Positions 21,947 to 32,314 of a stretch of 64,000 bases of DNA are shown here, piece by piece. How positions within the stretch are numbered: the first letter of the stretch is position 1; each line of letters starts with the position of its first letter. The stretch is taken from positions 741,149 through 805,148 of the forward strand of contig NZ_KL370880.1 of NCBI RefSeq assembly GCF_000702265.1, read 5' to 3'. Origin of the DNA: Butyrivibrio sp. NC2002 (lineage in GTDB: Bacteria; Bacillota; Clostridia; Lachnospirales; Lachnospiraceae). Both the position numbers and the translations under genes were made by a program. The notes beneath the pieces are model-generated. The model made no database searches, was not told the origin of the DNA, and worked only from the letters and a program-made list of their open reading frames with translations.

Positions 21947-23167
21947 ATGAGGATTATGAAAAATCTAAAGAAATTAGTTGTGGGGGTATGCGCATCCGCG
22001 CTTGCGGTGATGATCGCTGCTCCCGGAATCGGTGCTTTTGCCGCATCTGATAATGCCGGAGCAAGTGATACATCTTCTTCCGGAAGCGGTGTTATAGACA
22101 CCTCAAGAAACGGAACACTCACAGTTGAATACATATTCAAGGATGCCGGAGAGGGCGAGGCGTATCCGACGCCCGGCGTAGTGACACATATTTATAAGAT
22201 TGCAGATGTTGATGAAAATGGTAATTTCAATCTGCTTTCTCCCTATAATAAGGCCATCAATCCGGATACATTGAAAAATGTTTTTTCAATTGCTGAGCAG
22301 AGCCAGTGGGATGAGATAATCAAAACACTCACTCAGTATATCAAGGCTAATAATGTTCCGGATTTTGCAACTGTAACAGCCGATCAGAACGGCGAAGCTG
22401 CAGTTGGTGAGGTAGGACTTGGTCTTTACATGGGACTTAGTGATCCTCTTAAATTTGAAGGTAAGCTTTATCAGTATTATCCATTCCTTTCAATGGTACC
22501 GACACTTCCTGTTAATGAAGACGGAACAACTCAGACAGGCTTTACATGGGATGATATAAGCTATGATGTAGTTGTAGCACCAAAGAGAGAAGTGTCAAAA
22601 CTTGATGACCCTACAGAATACAAGGTTTATAAGCAGTGGTCAGGTGATGACCCCAAGACAAGACCTTCATCTGTCACAGTTAAGATATTCTGTGACGGTG
22701 CTGAATTTGAAACAGTAGAACTTTCAAGCATGAATAACTGGCAGTATAGCTGGGTGTATGAAAAAGGCCATTTTTTCAATGTTGAAGAGATACTCTCAGA
22801 TACGAGCTATACACCTACGATCACTCAGAATGAGACAAGCTTTATAATTGTAAACACCAAGACACCGGAAACTCCCGGTAATCCGAAGAGGACAGATAAT
22901 CCGCCGGACAATCCGGACTCACCTGACTCACCGGATGATTCAACTGTTGTTGATAACCCCGGTACAGAGAGCGAAGCTCCATCTTCACTTCCTGAGGTGC
23001 TTGGAGCGGTTAGAGATTTCATAGGAGATCTTCCCGCAGTACTCGGTGCCAGAAGACTTCCTCAGACAGGACAACTCTGGTGGCCTATTCCGGTACTTGC
23101 GATCCTTGGCATAGTACTTGTAGGATTTGGCATTAGAAGTGAGAAAAAGCGTAAGACTGAGAAATGA
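21947..23167 (+). CDS. Minor / basal pilin, LPQTG-anchored
   Basis: The 406-residue protein has a signal peptide (cleavage near GAFA-ASD, about residue 33), an N-terminal pilin-like domain (YPTPGVVTHIYKIADVD), one Cna-B domain (YKVYKQWSGDD to about IIVNTK, residues ~215-300), a Pro/Asp-rich wall-spanning linker (NPPDNPDSPDSP) and a C-terminal RRLPQTG sorting signal with a membrane helix and basic tail. The Pro-rich linker before the sorting signal suits a basal subunit that reaches through the wall. The motif VLGARR stands just before LPQTG. Two ATGs nine bases apart are possible starts. Confidence 0.85.
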   Translation: MRIMKNLKKLVVGVCASALAVMIAAPGIGAFAASDNAGASDTSSSGSGVIDTSRNGTLTVEYIFKDAGEGEAYPTPGVVTHIYKIADVDENGNFNLLSPYNKAINPDTLKNVFSIAEQSQWDEIIKTLTQYIKANNVPDFATVTADQNGEAAVGEVGLGLYMGLSDPLKFEGKLYQYYPFLSMVPTLPVNEDGTTQTGFTWDDISYDVVVAPKREVSKLDDPTEYKVYKQWSGDDPKTRPSSVTVKIFCDGAEFETVELSSMNNWQYSWVYEKGHFFNVEEILSDTSYTPTITQNETSFIIVNTKTPETPGNPKRTDNPPDNPDSPDSPDDSTVVDNPGTESEAPSSLPEVLGAVRDFIGDLPAVLGARRLPQTGQLWWPIPVLAILGIVLVGFGIRSEKKRKTEK

Positions 23168-23236
23168 TCAGCATTTTTAGTGGTATGGAAATTGTGGGGA
23201 TAATAATAGCAATATGTAGAAAGTAGGCTCATTTTT

Positions 23237-23872
23237 ATGATCACAAAAGGTAAAGTTTCTATTTTCCTTGGAATTGTATGTTTTGCCATAGCGATTTCCA
23301 TAATCATCTACAATCGTAATGAGGACAATGCTGCCGGTGTAAGTGCAGCCAGTCTTCTTGAAGGTGTTGATGCGCAGATAACTAATTCGCCTGTTGAATC
23401 AGATCCGACAGGTGATATGAAATCGGTAGATGTGAACGGACAGTCTTTTATAGGAATAATCACTATTCCTGCAATAGATATAAGACTTCCAATACAGCAG
23501 GAATGGTCTTCGGAGAATGCTAAGACATCACCCTGCAGATATAAAGGTTCTGTTTACTCGAATGATTTGATTGTGGCCGGTCATAATTACCAGAGACATT
23601 TTGGTAAATTAAACCAGCTTCTAAGCGGAGATACAGTCATTGTTACCGACATAGACGGTAGGCAGTACTACTACGAGGTGACCTACACGGAGACAATAGG
23701 AACCTATGATGTTGATGCAATGGATAAAGGTGATTGGGATTTCACAGTATTTACCTGCACAAAGGGCGGAGCAAGCCGCGTTACGGTGCGCTGTGAATTT
23801 GTGAAAGTAGTAACACCGGGCTCCGGAGAATCAGTTGTAAATGAGATTGAAAATAAAGTAACCGCCGACTAA
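23237..23872 (+). CDS. Second sortase, possibly housekeeping/anchoring type
   Basis: The 211-residue protein has one N-terminal membrane helix (about 7-25) and a sortase domain. The catalytic His is in LIVAGHNYQRHF, Cys in FTVFTCTKGG and Arg in ASRVTVRCE. It lacks the C-terminal membrane anchor of class C enzymes, so it may attach the finished pilus or single LPXTG proteins to peptidoglycan. I leave its class open (D- or B-like). It is the last gene of the pilus operon and is followed by a strong terminator. Confidence 0.88.
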   Translation: MITKGKVSIFLGIVCFAIAISIIIYNRNEDNAAGVSAASLLEGVDAQITNSPVESDPTGDMKSVDVNGQSFIGIITIPAIDIRLPIQQEWSSENAKTSPCRYKGSVYSNDLIVAGHNYQRHFGKLNQLLSGDTVIVTDIDGRQYYYEVTYTETIGTYDVDAMDKGDWDFTVFTCTKGGASRVTVRCEFVKVVTPGSGESVVNEIENKVTAD

Positions 23873-23882
23873 CGGTATATGG

Positions 23883-23916
23883 GCTGCCATGAAAACAAAA
23901 TCATGGCAGCTTTTTT
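23883..23916 (+). terminator. Terminator of the pilus operon
   Basis: A perfect 10-bp stem (GCTGCCATGA / TCATGGCAGC) with loop AAACAAAA is followed by six T. Confidence 0.93.
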
Positions 23917-24039
23917 CTATTGTAGTATATGGTGTATAATAAATGTGCTTTTTGATGGTGGCAGGGGCTCTGTGCTAAGCGCCTGTAAGCCATTTACATA
24001 TAAAAACATATAATAATGAAAGAAAGGACATATAGTATT

Positions 24040-25689
24040 ATGGCTCTTGAAAAATTACAACCCGTAGAAGTTTTTAAATGGTTTGAGGAGATATGCAAAA
24101 TTCCGCATGGCTCCTATAACGTTAAGAAGATAAGCGATTTCCTCGTTAAATTCGCAAAGGACAGAGATCTCTATGTAAGACAGGACAAGGAACTTAATGT
24201 AATAATCAAAAAGCCCGGAACCAAGGGCTACGAAGACCATGAACCTGTTATTTTGCAGGGACACATGGATATGGTTGCCGTTAAGGAAAAAGATGCAAAG
24301 ATCAACATGGAAAAAAGCGGTCTTGATGTGATGACAGATGGCAAGTTTGTATGGGCCGACAAGACAAGCCTTGGCGGTGATGACGGAATCGCAGTTGCAT
24401 GCTGCCTTGCAATCCTTGATAGCAAGACAATCGCTCATCCTCCGCTTGAAGTAATAATAACTACCAATGAAGAAGTTGGAATGGACGGCGCTTTTGCCCT
24501 TGACTGCTCTGATATTGCAGGAAAAAGACTTATCAATATCGATAATGAAAAGGAAGGCGAGATGATCGTAAGCTGCGCAGGCGGCGCACGTTTTCACGGA
24601 TTTCTTCCTATTACAAGAGAGAACAGAAGCGGAATCAAGGTTAAGATACATGTAAAGGGACTTCTGGGCGGACATTCAGGTGAGATGATAAACAAAGGCA
24701 GAGGAAATGCCAATGTTATCATGGGAAGACTGCTCCTTGAAGTAACTGATGTACTTGAAGTTGGTGTGATCAGCTTAAACGGTGGTGTTGCCGACAATGC
24801 TATTGCTAGTGACTGTGAGGCTGAGCTTCTACTAATGGGAGCAGCGGTTGACGGACATGGCAATATCAAAGGACCCGACATTTCCTTCTTTTCAATGTAT
24901 GGAAAGCTTACATCTATTGCATATAAGGTGCAGGAAGATATCAAAGGCGAGCTTGGATCACGCGATCCCGGACTTGAGATCGTTGTTGAGGAGGTTAAGG
25001 AAGGGCACCTTCCGGAAACAGGAGATGTTTCCAACATGGCATCAGTTAACCTTGATTCAAGTGTTGATACCTATGTTGACATGATGGATAAGAGAGAGGT
25101 TGTATCGGGAATCATCCCTTGCAGTCAGGTAAGAGAACTGGCTAGATGCATCTGTGCTATGCCTTATGGAGTACAGGCAATGAGTTCAGCTATAGAGGGA
25201 CTCGTTGAGACCAGCCTTAACCTTGGCATTTTGAAGATCACTTCAAGCAGAAGCGGCGCTATAGAAGGCAAAGGCGCAGCAAGCATGGGCCCCGGAACAC
25301 TGGATGAAGCATTCCTTATCGACTACTCGGTAAGAAGCTCAGTTGCATCAGCGAAAGAAGCTCTTATCAGAAAGATGCAGATAATAGTTGAGAGCTTTGG
25401 CGGAATACATGAACTTACGGGCGAATATCCCGGATGGGCTTATCGTGAAAACTCACCTCTTCGTGACAAGATGGCTGAAGTTTATAAGAAGCTCTTTAAA
25501 AAGGATATTAAGATCGAAGCGATCCATGCGGGACTTGAGTGTGGACTCTTTTCTGAGAAAATCGATGATCTTGACTGCGTATCAATCGGTCCTGATCTGT
25601 ACGATATTCATTCAACTGCTGAAAGGCTGAGCGTAGAGTCAACAAAGAATACATACGAATTCCTTCTTGCTGCTTTGAAAGAACTTTGA
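24040..25689 (+). CDS. pepD: Aminoacyl-histidine dipeptidase (Xaa-His dipeptidase, M20 family)
   Basis: This cytosolic zinc peptidase splits dipeptides such as carnosine-like Xaa-His. Metal and catalytic motifs are visible: LQGHMDMVA (His, Asp), TSLGGDDGIA (bridging Asp), TTNEEVGMDGA (catalytic Glu pair) and, near the C-terminus, IHAGLECGLF and DIHSTAERLS. The start MALEKLQP at 24040 follows AAAGGA and agrees with the family N-terminus; an ATG at 24016 has no ribosome-binding site. With that start it has 549 residues, slightly longer than E. coli PepD. It is a stand-alone gene between pilus and surface-protein genes. Confidence 0.93.
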   Translation: MALEKLQPVEVFKWFEEICKIPHGSYNVKKISDFLVKFAKDRDLYVRQDKELNVIIKKPGTKGYEDHEPVILQGHMDMVAVKEKDAKINMEKSGLDVMTDGKFVWADKTSLGGDDGIAVACCLAILDSKTIAHPPLEVIITTNEEVGMDGAFALDCSDIAGKRLINIDNEKEGEMIVSCAGGARFHGFLPITRENRSGIKVKIHVKGLLGGHSGEMINKGRGNANVIMGRLLLEVTDVLEVGVISLNGGVADNAIASDCEAELLLMGAAVDGHGNIKGPDISFFSMYGKLTSIAYKVQEDIKGELGSRDPGLEIVVEEVKEGHLPETGDVSNMASVNLDSSVDTYVDMMDKREVVSGIIPCSQVRELARCICAMPYGVQAMSSAIEGLVETSLNLGILKITSSRSGAIEGKGAASMGPGTLDEAFLIDYSVRSSVASAKEALIRKMQIIVESFGGIHELTGEYPGWAYRENSPLRDKMAEVYKKLFKKDIKIEAIHAGLECGLFSEKIDDLDCVSIGPDLYDIHSTAERLSVESTKNTYEFLLAALKEL

Positions 25690-25834
25690 TGTGAATAAAA
25701 TGTGAACTCGCTTGTTTAATATTTGTCAAGTACGAATTTTGCATACTTTATTACATTTTTCGTATCCTAGGCTGAAAGAAAATATCATAAAATATACATT
25801 GTGCTATGAAGAAAATCTTTTCTAGGAGGATATT

Positions 25835-28800
25835 ATGCGAAAAAGTATTGCAAGAAAACTTGCCGGATTGCTGGCAATTGTAGTAATGACAACTACATTT
25901 GCGTCTGATTACAACAGCATCGGTGCGAGGGCTTCTGAAGAAAATGCAATCGAAGCTGAAACACTTGAAACAGCTACGGATGCAGAAGCTTCTGAAGAAT
26001 CTGAAGTTGTCGAAGATTCTCAGGAAGTGACTGAAGAAGCAGAGAAAGTTGTTGAAGAAGTTTCTGAAACAACAGAGGATTCAGAAGAAACAGCTGAGGC
26101 AGAGGAGCAGACAGAAGAAGCTGCTGAGCCTGCTGAGGATGCAGAAGAGACATCTACAGAAGGAAGCGAAGAAGTAGCTTCTGAGGAAACTCCAGCAGAG
26201 GAAACTCCTGTAGAGGAGACTCCCGCAGAGGAGACACCTGCAGAAGATGCAGCTGCAGAAGAAACAGCTGAGGATGTTTCTGTAGTAAATATTACTTATA
26301 CCGCCGGTGTTGGTGGAACTGTCAGCATAGAGTCTGAGCAGGTAACTGATGCTGCTGCCGGCGCTACAGCTACTGCTGACGATGGGTACAAATTCGTCAA
26401 CTGGACAAATGAAGACGAAGTGATCGTTTCAGAGGATGCTACATTTACTCCTTCAGGCGATCAGCTTGTTGACGGAGCTGTATACTATGCCAACTTCATG
26501 AAGGCTGAGAAGGAATTTAGATGCGAGAAAGAAATTGATGGAATTAAGATTACATTATCCGCAGATAAAGGTGTCCTTCCTGCAGACGTTGAACTCAACA
26601 TCGTAAAGGTTGAGAACGAAGTTGAAGAGCAGATCACAGAACTTCTTGATGAGAAGACCGGTGATGATGTAGAAGTTGCAAAGACATATTCTTACGATAT
26701 CACTTTCAAGGCTGAGAGTGCTAAGACAGAAGAGAACCCTGAGGGTATCGTTCAGCCCGAAGATGAGAAGACAGTAGAGATCAAATTTTCACAGATCGAA
26801 GAAGCAGCAAGTGCTGATACAGAGCTTGCAGTTTACCACGTAGAGGATGATATTTCAGATGCTGATATAGTTGCAGAAGCTGATAGCAAGACAGCTACAG
26901 ATGTAGTTGTTGATGCAGAGCACTTCTCAATCTATTCTGTTGTATTATATGAGGATCATCTTATTCATAAAGATCACAAGTATCCTGTAAATATTTCCGT
27001 AGTTGATGAACTCGGAAATGATATTACAGAAGGCAAAGAAGTAACTATTTATTTGGATAGAGGATACAAAAATCATTACTACATTTCTACAGCTGATGCT
27101 GCAAAGGAAATGGTTAATTTTGTAGATAACCAGATTTTTACATTTGTACGTGCTACTTGTAATGGTAAAGAGTTCGATAGATTTAATAAAGCTGATGGCG
27201 ATAACAAGGTAAAACTTTATAATGGCAATACAAAAGTAGCAGACTTGGATGATGTTAAGGATTCCGGAATTACATTTGAGTATGCACATGTTACGCTAGA
27301 TCACCTGGACTTTGGATTCATGGATCCGGAAGAGTACAACTATTACAAAAATAATAAAGCTGTTATAACAGCTCAGATTAGTAATGGCAAACCTATTCAA
27401 ATGTATTCAACAGGACAGGATGCTGACATCAATTCTTATGAGTACAGAGCAGATTTATATAATTATGGTGCTGATCAGTATGCGATTGCAACTGAAACAA
27501 TCAAGTTTACTATCCAAATTGGTGACCAGGTATTTGAAAAGACAACAACTAAGAAGGATAATGCAGAGGCTGCAGAAAGATGTTATACAAATCATAATTG
27601 GCGACAGCAGGGAGCTTATGGATTTGACTATGTATTTAGCTTTGCAGATGATTTCAAATTAAAGGGTGACGTTGTATACCACAAGAATGATGGCACTGAA
27701 GTAAAATGGGCAGATACTGTCAACTTTGGATGGAATACTACAAAGGAAGATTATTCTGTTCTTTCAATAGATACTATCGCTAATAAAGAATCTGCACCTG
27801 AGCAGTTCAATGTTTATGCAGATCATGTATTTAAGGGCTGGAGAACCAAAGATGCAAGTGGCAAGATAAATCTTGTATATGAATATAATAATGGTGAATT
27901 CTCTCCTGCTTACTGCAAAGTAACAAAGGGTACTACTTTAGATCTTTATGCAGTATGGGAAGAAAATACAACTAGTTATACTATAGTTACTAAGTATGAA
28001 ACACCTGAAAACAAATATAAGGTAACAACAGAGACTGTAAGTGGTGTTGTTGCTGGATCAGAAGTTGATGCTGATACAATTGATAAAAATATAGATGGTA
28101 CGAAGTATGAGCTTAATAGTAATGAAAGCACAAGCGGAAAAGTAATAGTTGCTAAAGACGGAACAACTAAGATTATTAAGGTATATGACCTTAAATGTGC
28201 GGACTACAAAGTAGAGTATTATTATCAAGACTCTCTTGGTAATTATCCTGAGCAGCCTGATAGTAATGTTGTAAGATCTGGTAAGATTGGAACAACTGCT
28301 CAGGTTACAGATGATGATAAGAAATCTACTAAAGAAGGCTACACATATGATGAATCTAAGACTAATGATTCACAGAAGACGATTAAGCTTGATGAAAAGA
28401 CAACTCTTAAAGTTTACTTTAAGAAAGATGTAACTGGGAAAAGGGCATTCTTTTACGTACTTATTCCTACAGAGAACACGAATGTTCCTAAGGATTCAAG
28501 TCCACAGAGTACGGCAAGATTTACACCGGGTGAAGGTGGAGAATATCATAGCTGCCAGGGTGTAGGTGTTGATTATACAACTGAGGATTTCAAAAAAAGA
28601 GCTGGTTATGATGGTAAAAATATTTATGATATCACAGGAGTAAATGTCAAGAACTGTATAGTTGATATGCCTGAGGATACCAAAAATAAGATTACAGGAA
28701 ACATACAGAAGCTTTATGGTAATAATTATTCTGTAGATAATGTTGTATGGTATACATATAAGAATGCTAATGATGGCGCTGGATGGCATTTTGACGGATA

Positions 28801-31800
28801 TGTGCAGGGCGTTGATGTCGATGTGACATATTACCTTAATTCCAAGACAGATAAGGAAACAAAAGTTTCATCTAAAGAAAAGACAGGCGAGTATACAATA
28901 AAAGACAATTCCTTCAATAATCCTGGGTATACATTTGTTAATTGGAATACTAAGCCAGATGGTACTGGAGAAACTTATAATGCCAATGATGTATTTTCTC
29001 TTAGAAGCAACCTTGTTCTTTATGCAAAGTGGAAGCCTGTAGATTATAAAACTATATATCTTGATGAGGATAAGAAAGAACTTGGCAAAAAAGAAGATCA
29101 GCATTATGGTGATACAACATATACTCTTGATACGGATCCTACAAAAGAAGGATATGAGTTCACAGGCTGGGTTAAGAAGGATGATGTAAATAATACAAAG
29201 TATTTAACAGCTGATATTAAGAAGACAAAAGTCACAGGCGATGTTACTTATATTGCCACATATAAGCAGGTAATATTCAAAGCATATTATAAGGTAGAGT
29301 ACTATTATCAGACGAAAGAAGGTACTATCCCGAAGAACACTAATGAGGCGTCAAAATTAAGAACCGCTTATGTTAATACATCAATAAATGATGGCAAGAC
29401 ATTGGTTGAAATAGAAGCTGCTGATAAGACACGTACCAAGAAAGATGTCTTTAAGCTTCTCGATGAGGGCGAAGGAAATCTTTGGAGCGGATTTGTAACA
29501 AAGGATAATACAAAGAAGAATCCCCTTATCCTCAAGGTTTATTATGTAAGAGATGATTTGGCAGGCATTACAATTACAATCACCTCTAACACTAATGAAA
29601 AGATTTATGATGGTACTGATCTTACAGATGCAGGATTTACCTACACAGCTACAGGTAAGGATGCAGATGGAAAAGATGTTGATCTTAAGGATCGTTTTGA
29701 GGTAGAAGTAGTTAATTCAGGTAAGATTCAAGGAAAAGGATCTACTTCAAATACAGTTAAATCTTTTGTGATTAAAGATAAGGAAAAGAACCAGGTTTAT
29801 GCTTACCAGAGCGCTAAGTATAAAAAACAGACTGATAATGTTTACGTATTTAGAAAGAAGGAAAGTTCTCTTATAGAGAATACCGGATTCTTTGTAAACT
29901 ATATCATTGTTAAGGAAGGAACTCTTACAGTTACTCCCAGAAAAGTAACTATCACAGTTCCCGGTGTTGAGAAGTTCTATGATGGAACTGCTTATAGCGC
30001 AAGTGATTATGATAAGTCAAAAGTGACAATCACAGCTGAGTATACTGCAGAAGAGATTGCAACACACAAGAACAATATGAACTTGTCACTCAGACTTGGA
30101 AAGAATGCAATTACAGTTAACAATAATGTAGTAACAGTAGCAGATAGCCGGGGTACAGATGAGATCAAGTTAAATACAGGAAAAAAAGTCAGAGGTTCAA
30201 AGAATGGTTGGGAAATCCAGCTCAATGGAAAAGATATCAAAAAGAAACATTATGACAACTACGATCTGACCATTGTAAACGGAGACCTTGTTATTAAGCC
30301 TGTAACAGCAACAATTACAATTCCTTCTGCTGAGAAGGTTTACAACGGTAAGGCATTTAGTAACGAAGAGTACAGTGCATTCCTTACTGCTAATAATACA
30401 AACGAAAGCTATACAAACCTTCCTGGTGGTCTTTCATTTAAGGATGGTAAAGTTAAGGTATCTCTTGCTGATTACACAGATGTTATCTACAATCAGGAAT
30501 ATGATGTAGCTGACTGGAATAGGGATGCTGTAACTCTTGATACCGATAATACTGTTATAGTAAATAAAAATAATGATCCTGTTGATTATGAGGTAGTTTA
30601 TTCTGACGATCAGGATAAGGATACATCAAATGCAAATATAGTACTTATCGTTTCAAAGGGTAGCCTCAGAATCCTTCGCAGGAATGTAACTCTTACATCT
30701 AAGACACTTACCAAGGAATTTGAACTTGGTGTTCCGCTTACAGCAGATGAGAGAGTTAAGGCCGGTGAAACAGACGCTAAAGAGATAACTGCAAATGCGT
30801 ATAAGGATTACACAGTTGATGGTTTTGTTAAGGGTGATGGTTTCGTAGAAGGTGAAGGACTTAACACCGAGAAGACCAAGTTTACAGGTGAAAGAATTGA
30901 TATTGGTGGCACAGATGAAAAAGAAAATACATTTGAGTATGTATTAAAGGACAACACTAAGGCTACCAACTACAAGATCACATCAGAGTATGGAGATCTT
31001 GTTGTTACAAAGCGTGATCCTGAACATAAGTACAAGATCAAGATTGCACTTTCTGCTCAGACTGATGAAGCAGGCAGAGACACAACTGTTTACTACAGTG
31101 GTGTTGAGCAGAAGGCAAATATGAAGGTTGATGTAACTATTGATACACACCAGATTACAGATGCTATTACAGATTCTGATGTCTTTGCAGGTCTTTCAGG
31201 TGCAGTTAAGAATGCTCTTAACGCAGCTGTTGGAAGCATCAAGGCACATGCAGAAGAGGGATTTGTTTTACCTGATGGTGCAGTACTTATCCCTGAGCAT
31301 AACGAAACAATAAATGACAAGATGTCAGTAAGAATCAGCCAGCTCTACCTTACAGGTGGTGCAGGAACAGATGCAGGTGATTATCCGATCTTCCTTCACG
31401 AGAGCAACATGAAGATCGAGCTTCTCTATGATGGAAAGACATTTGATCTTTCAGATGAATTTGAAATTGAGATAGAGAAAGACGGTCAGAAGGTTACTAC
31501 AGATGATGCTGCAACACTTGCAGCTGATGCAGAGGATGAGACTGTAGTAGAAGATAAGACGGATATCATCGGATACCTCCACGTACTTAAGAAAGATGTA
31601 GTACTTACATCAGCTTCAGCTACAAAGGTATACGACGGAACACCTCTTACAGCTCCTACAGTTACAGCTTCTGAGAACACTGAGAAGACAGGATTCGCCA
31701 CTGGTGAAGGTGCAGCATACAATGTAACAGGAACAATTACCGAACCCGGAACTGTTTCAAATACATTTACATATGCACTTCAGGAAAACACACTTGCAGC

Positions 31801-32200
31801 TAACTATAACATCTCAACTGAGGAAGGAACACTTACAGTTACTAAGCAGACTGAAGAAAATCCTCCGGAAGAAGATGACAAGAAGAATGACAAGAAGGAT
31901 GACAAGAAGGATAAGAAAGAAAAGAAGGAAAGCACAAACAGTGCACCTTTCGATGATTCTTCATACGATGATTCTTCAAATGATTCTGCAAATAGTGCAC
32001 CTGCAAATAACGGTGAGGTTCTCGGCGTAAACAGAGAAGCTGATGGACAGGGCGAAGAAGCAGCAGTACTTGGAGCAAGACGCGCAGGAACAGAAGATAG
32101 CACAAACTCAGCAAGAGTAATCGTTATCCTCATTGCAGCAGGCGCTGTCGCATCAATACTTGCTGTAAGCAGAAAGAAAAAGGAAGATAAGAACAACTGA
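25835..32200 (+). CDS. Giant secreted surface protein with InlB-like and MBG repeats (2121 aa)
   Basis: AGGAGG precedes the ATG. Order: signal peptide (about 1-33), a Glu-rich acidic stretch with EETPA repeats (to ~148), an InlB/Listeria-Bacteroides-type repeat (YKFVNWTNED), a large beta-domain, several MucBP/InlB-like modules (YKVEYYYQ; TFVNWNTKPDGTG; TLYAVWEEN), then four MBG-type Ig domains marked by KFYDGTAYS, KVYNGKAFS, EFELGVPLT and KVYDGTPLT. The end has a Lys-rich linker, VLGVNRE, VLGARRAGTEDS, a hydrophobic helix and RKKKEDKNN. There is no LPXTG, so VLGARR-GTEDS may be a non-standard sorting or anchor sequence. An adhesin role is likely from the repeats only. Confidence 0.82.
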   Translation: MRKSIARKLAGLLAIVVMTTTFASDYNSIGARASEENAIEAETLETATDAEASEESEVVEDSQEVTEEAEKVVEEVSETTEDSEETAEAEEQTEEAAEPAEDAEETSTEGSEEVASEETPAEETPVEETPAEETPAEDAAAEETAEDVSVVNITYTAGVGGTVSIESEQVTDAAAGATATADDGYKFVNWTNEDEVIVSEDATFTPSGDQLVDGAVYYANFMKAEKEFRCEKEIDGIKITLSADKGVLPADVELNIVKVENEVEEQITELLDEKTGDDVEVAKTYSYDITFKAESAKTEENPEGIVQPEDEKTVEIKFSQIEEAASADTELAVYHVEDDISDADIVAEADSKTATDVVVDAEHFSIYSVVLYEDHLIHKDHKYPVNISVVDELGNDITEGKEVTIYLDRGYKNHYYISTADAAKEMVNFVDNQIFTFVRATCNGKEFDRFNKADGDNKVKLYNGNTKVADLDDVKDSGITFEYAHVTLDHLDFGFMDPEEYNYYKNNKAVITAQISNGKPIQMYSTGQDADINSYEYRADLYNYGADQYAIATETIKFTIQIGDQVFEKTTTKKDNAEAAERCYTNHNWRQQGAYGFDYVFSFADDFKLKGDVVYHKNDGTEVKWADTVNFGWNTTKEDYSVLSIDTIANKESAPEQFNVYADHVFKGWRTKDASGKINLVYEYNNGEFSPAYCKVTKGTTLDLYAVWEENTTSYTIVTKYETPENKYKVTTETVSGVVAGSEVDADTIDKNIDGTKYELNSNESTSGKVIVAKDGTTKIIKVYDLKCADYKVEYYYQDSLGNYPEQPDSNVVRSGKIGTTAQVTDDDKKSTKEGYTYDESKTNDSQKTIKLDEKTTLKVYFKKDVTGKRAFFYVLIPTENTNVPKDSSPQSTARFTPGEGGEYHSCQGVGVDYTTEDFKKRAGYDGKNIYDITGVNVKNCIVDMPEDTKNKITGNIQKLYGNNYSVDNVVWYTYKNANDGAGWHFDGYVQGVDVDVTYYLNSKTDKETKVSSKEKTGEYTIKDNSFNNPGYTFVNWNTKPDGTGETYNANDVFSLRSNLVLYAKWKPVDYKTIYLDEDKKELGKKEDQHYGDTTYTLDTDPTKEGYEFTGWVKKDDVNNTKYLTADIKKTKVTGDVTYIATYKQVIFKAYYKVEYYYQTKEGTIPKNTNEASKLRTAYVNTSINDGKTLVEIEAADKTRTKKDVFKLLDEGEGNLWSGFVTKDNTKKNPLILKVYYVRDDLAGITITITSNTNEKIYDGTDLTDAGFTYTATGKDADGKDVDLKDRFEVEVVNSGKIQGKGSTSNTVKSFVIKDKEKNQVYAYQSAKYKKQTDNVYVFRKKESSLIENTGFFVNYIIVKEGTLTVTPRKVTITVPGVEKFYDGTAYSASDYDKSKVTITAEYTAEEIATHKNNMNLSLRLGKNAITVNNNVVTVADSRGTDEIKLNTGKKVRGSKNGWEIQLNGKDIKKKHYDNYDLTIVNGDLVIKPVTATITIPSAEKVYNGKAFSNEEYSAFLTANNTNESYTNLPGGLSFKDGKVKVSLADYTDVIYNQEYDVADWNRDAVTLDTDNTVIVNKNNDPVDYEVVYSDDQDKDTSNANIVLIVSKGSLRILRRNVTLTSKTLTKEFELGVPLTADERVKAGETDAKEITANAYKDYTVDGFVKGDGFVEGEGLNTEKTKFTGERIDIGGTDEKENTFEYVLKDNTKATNYKITSEYGDLVVTKRDPEHKYKIKIALSAQTDEAGRDTTVYYSGVEQKANMKVDVTIDTHQITDAITDSDVFAGLSGAVKNALNAAVGSIKAHAEEGFVLPDGAVLIPEHNETINDKMSVRISQLYLTGGAGTDAGDYPIFLHESNMKIELLYDGKTFDLSDEFEIEIEKDGQKVTTDDAATLAADAEDETVVEDKTDIIGYLHVLKKDVVLTSASATKVYDGTPLTAPTVTASENTEKTGFATGEGAAYNVTGTITEPGTVSNTFTYALQENTLAANYNISTEEGTLTVTKQTEENPPEEDDKKNDKKDDKKDKKEKKESTNSAPFDDSSYDDSSNDSANSAPANNGEVLGVNREADGQGEEAAVLGARRAGTEDSTNSARVIVILIAAGAVASILAVSRKKKEDKNN

Positions 32201-32231
32201 TAATATTCTTCCATCATAAATTTTAGAAGGG

Positions 32232-32257
32232 GCGTCACAAAGTGACGCTCTTTCTTT
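32232..32257 (+). terminator. Terminator after the giant surface-protein gene
   Basis: A 7-bp stem (GCGTCAC / GTGACGC) with loop AAA is followed by TCTTTCTTT. Confidence 0.75.
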
Positions 32258-32278
32258 ATGGGTAAATATTGTATTTTG

Positions 32279-32307
32279 TTGTGTGCCGTGCACTAAGTAT
32301 ATATAAT
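32279..32307 (+). promoter_or_regulatory. Promoter of hflX placed for a leaderless transcript
   Basis: A perfect TATAAT (32302-32307) lies 7 bases before the hflX ATG, with TTGTGT 17 bases upstream. Transcription would start at or next to the ATG. No ribosome-binding site is present. Confidence 0.5.
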
Positions 32308-32314
32308 AAAAAAC

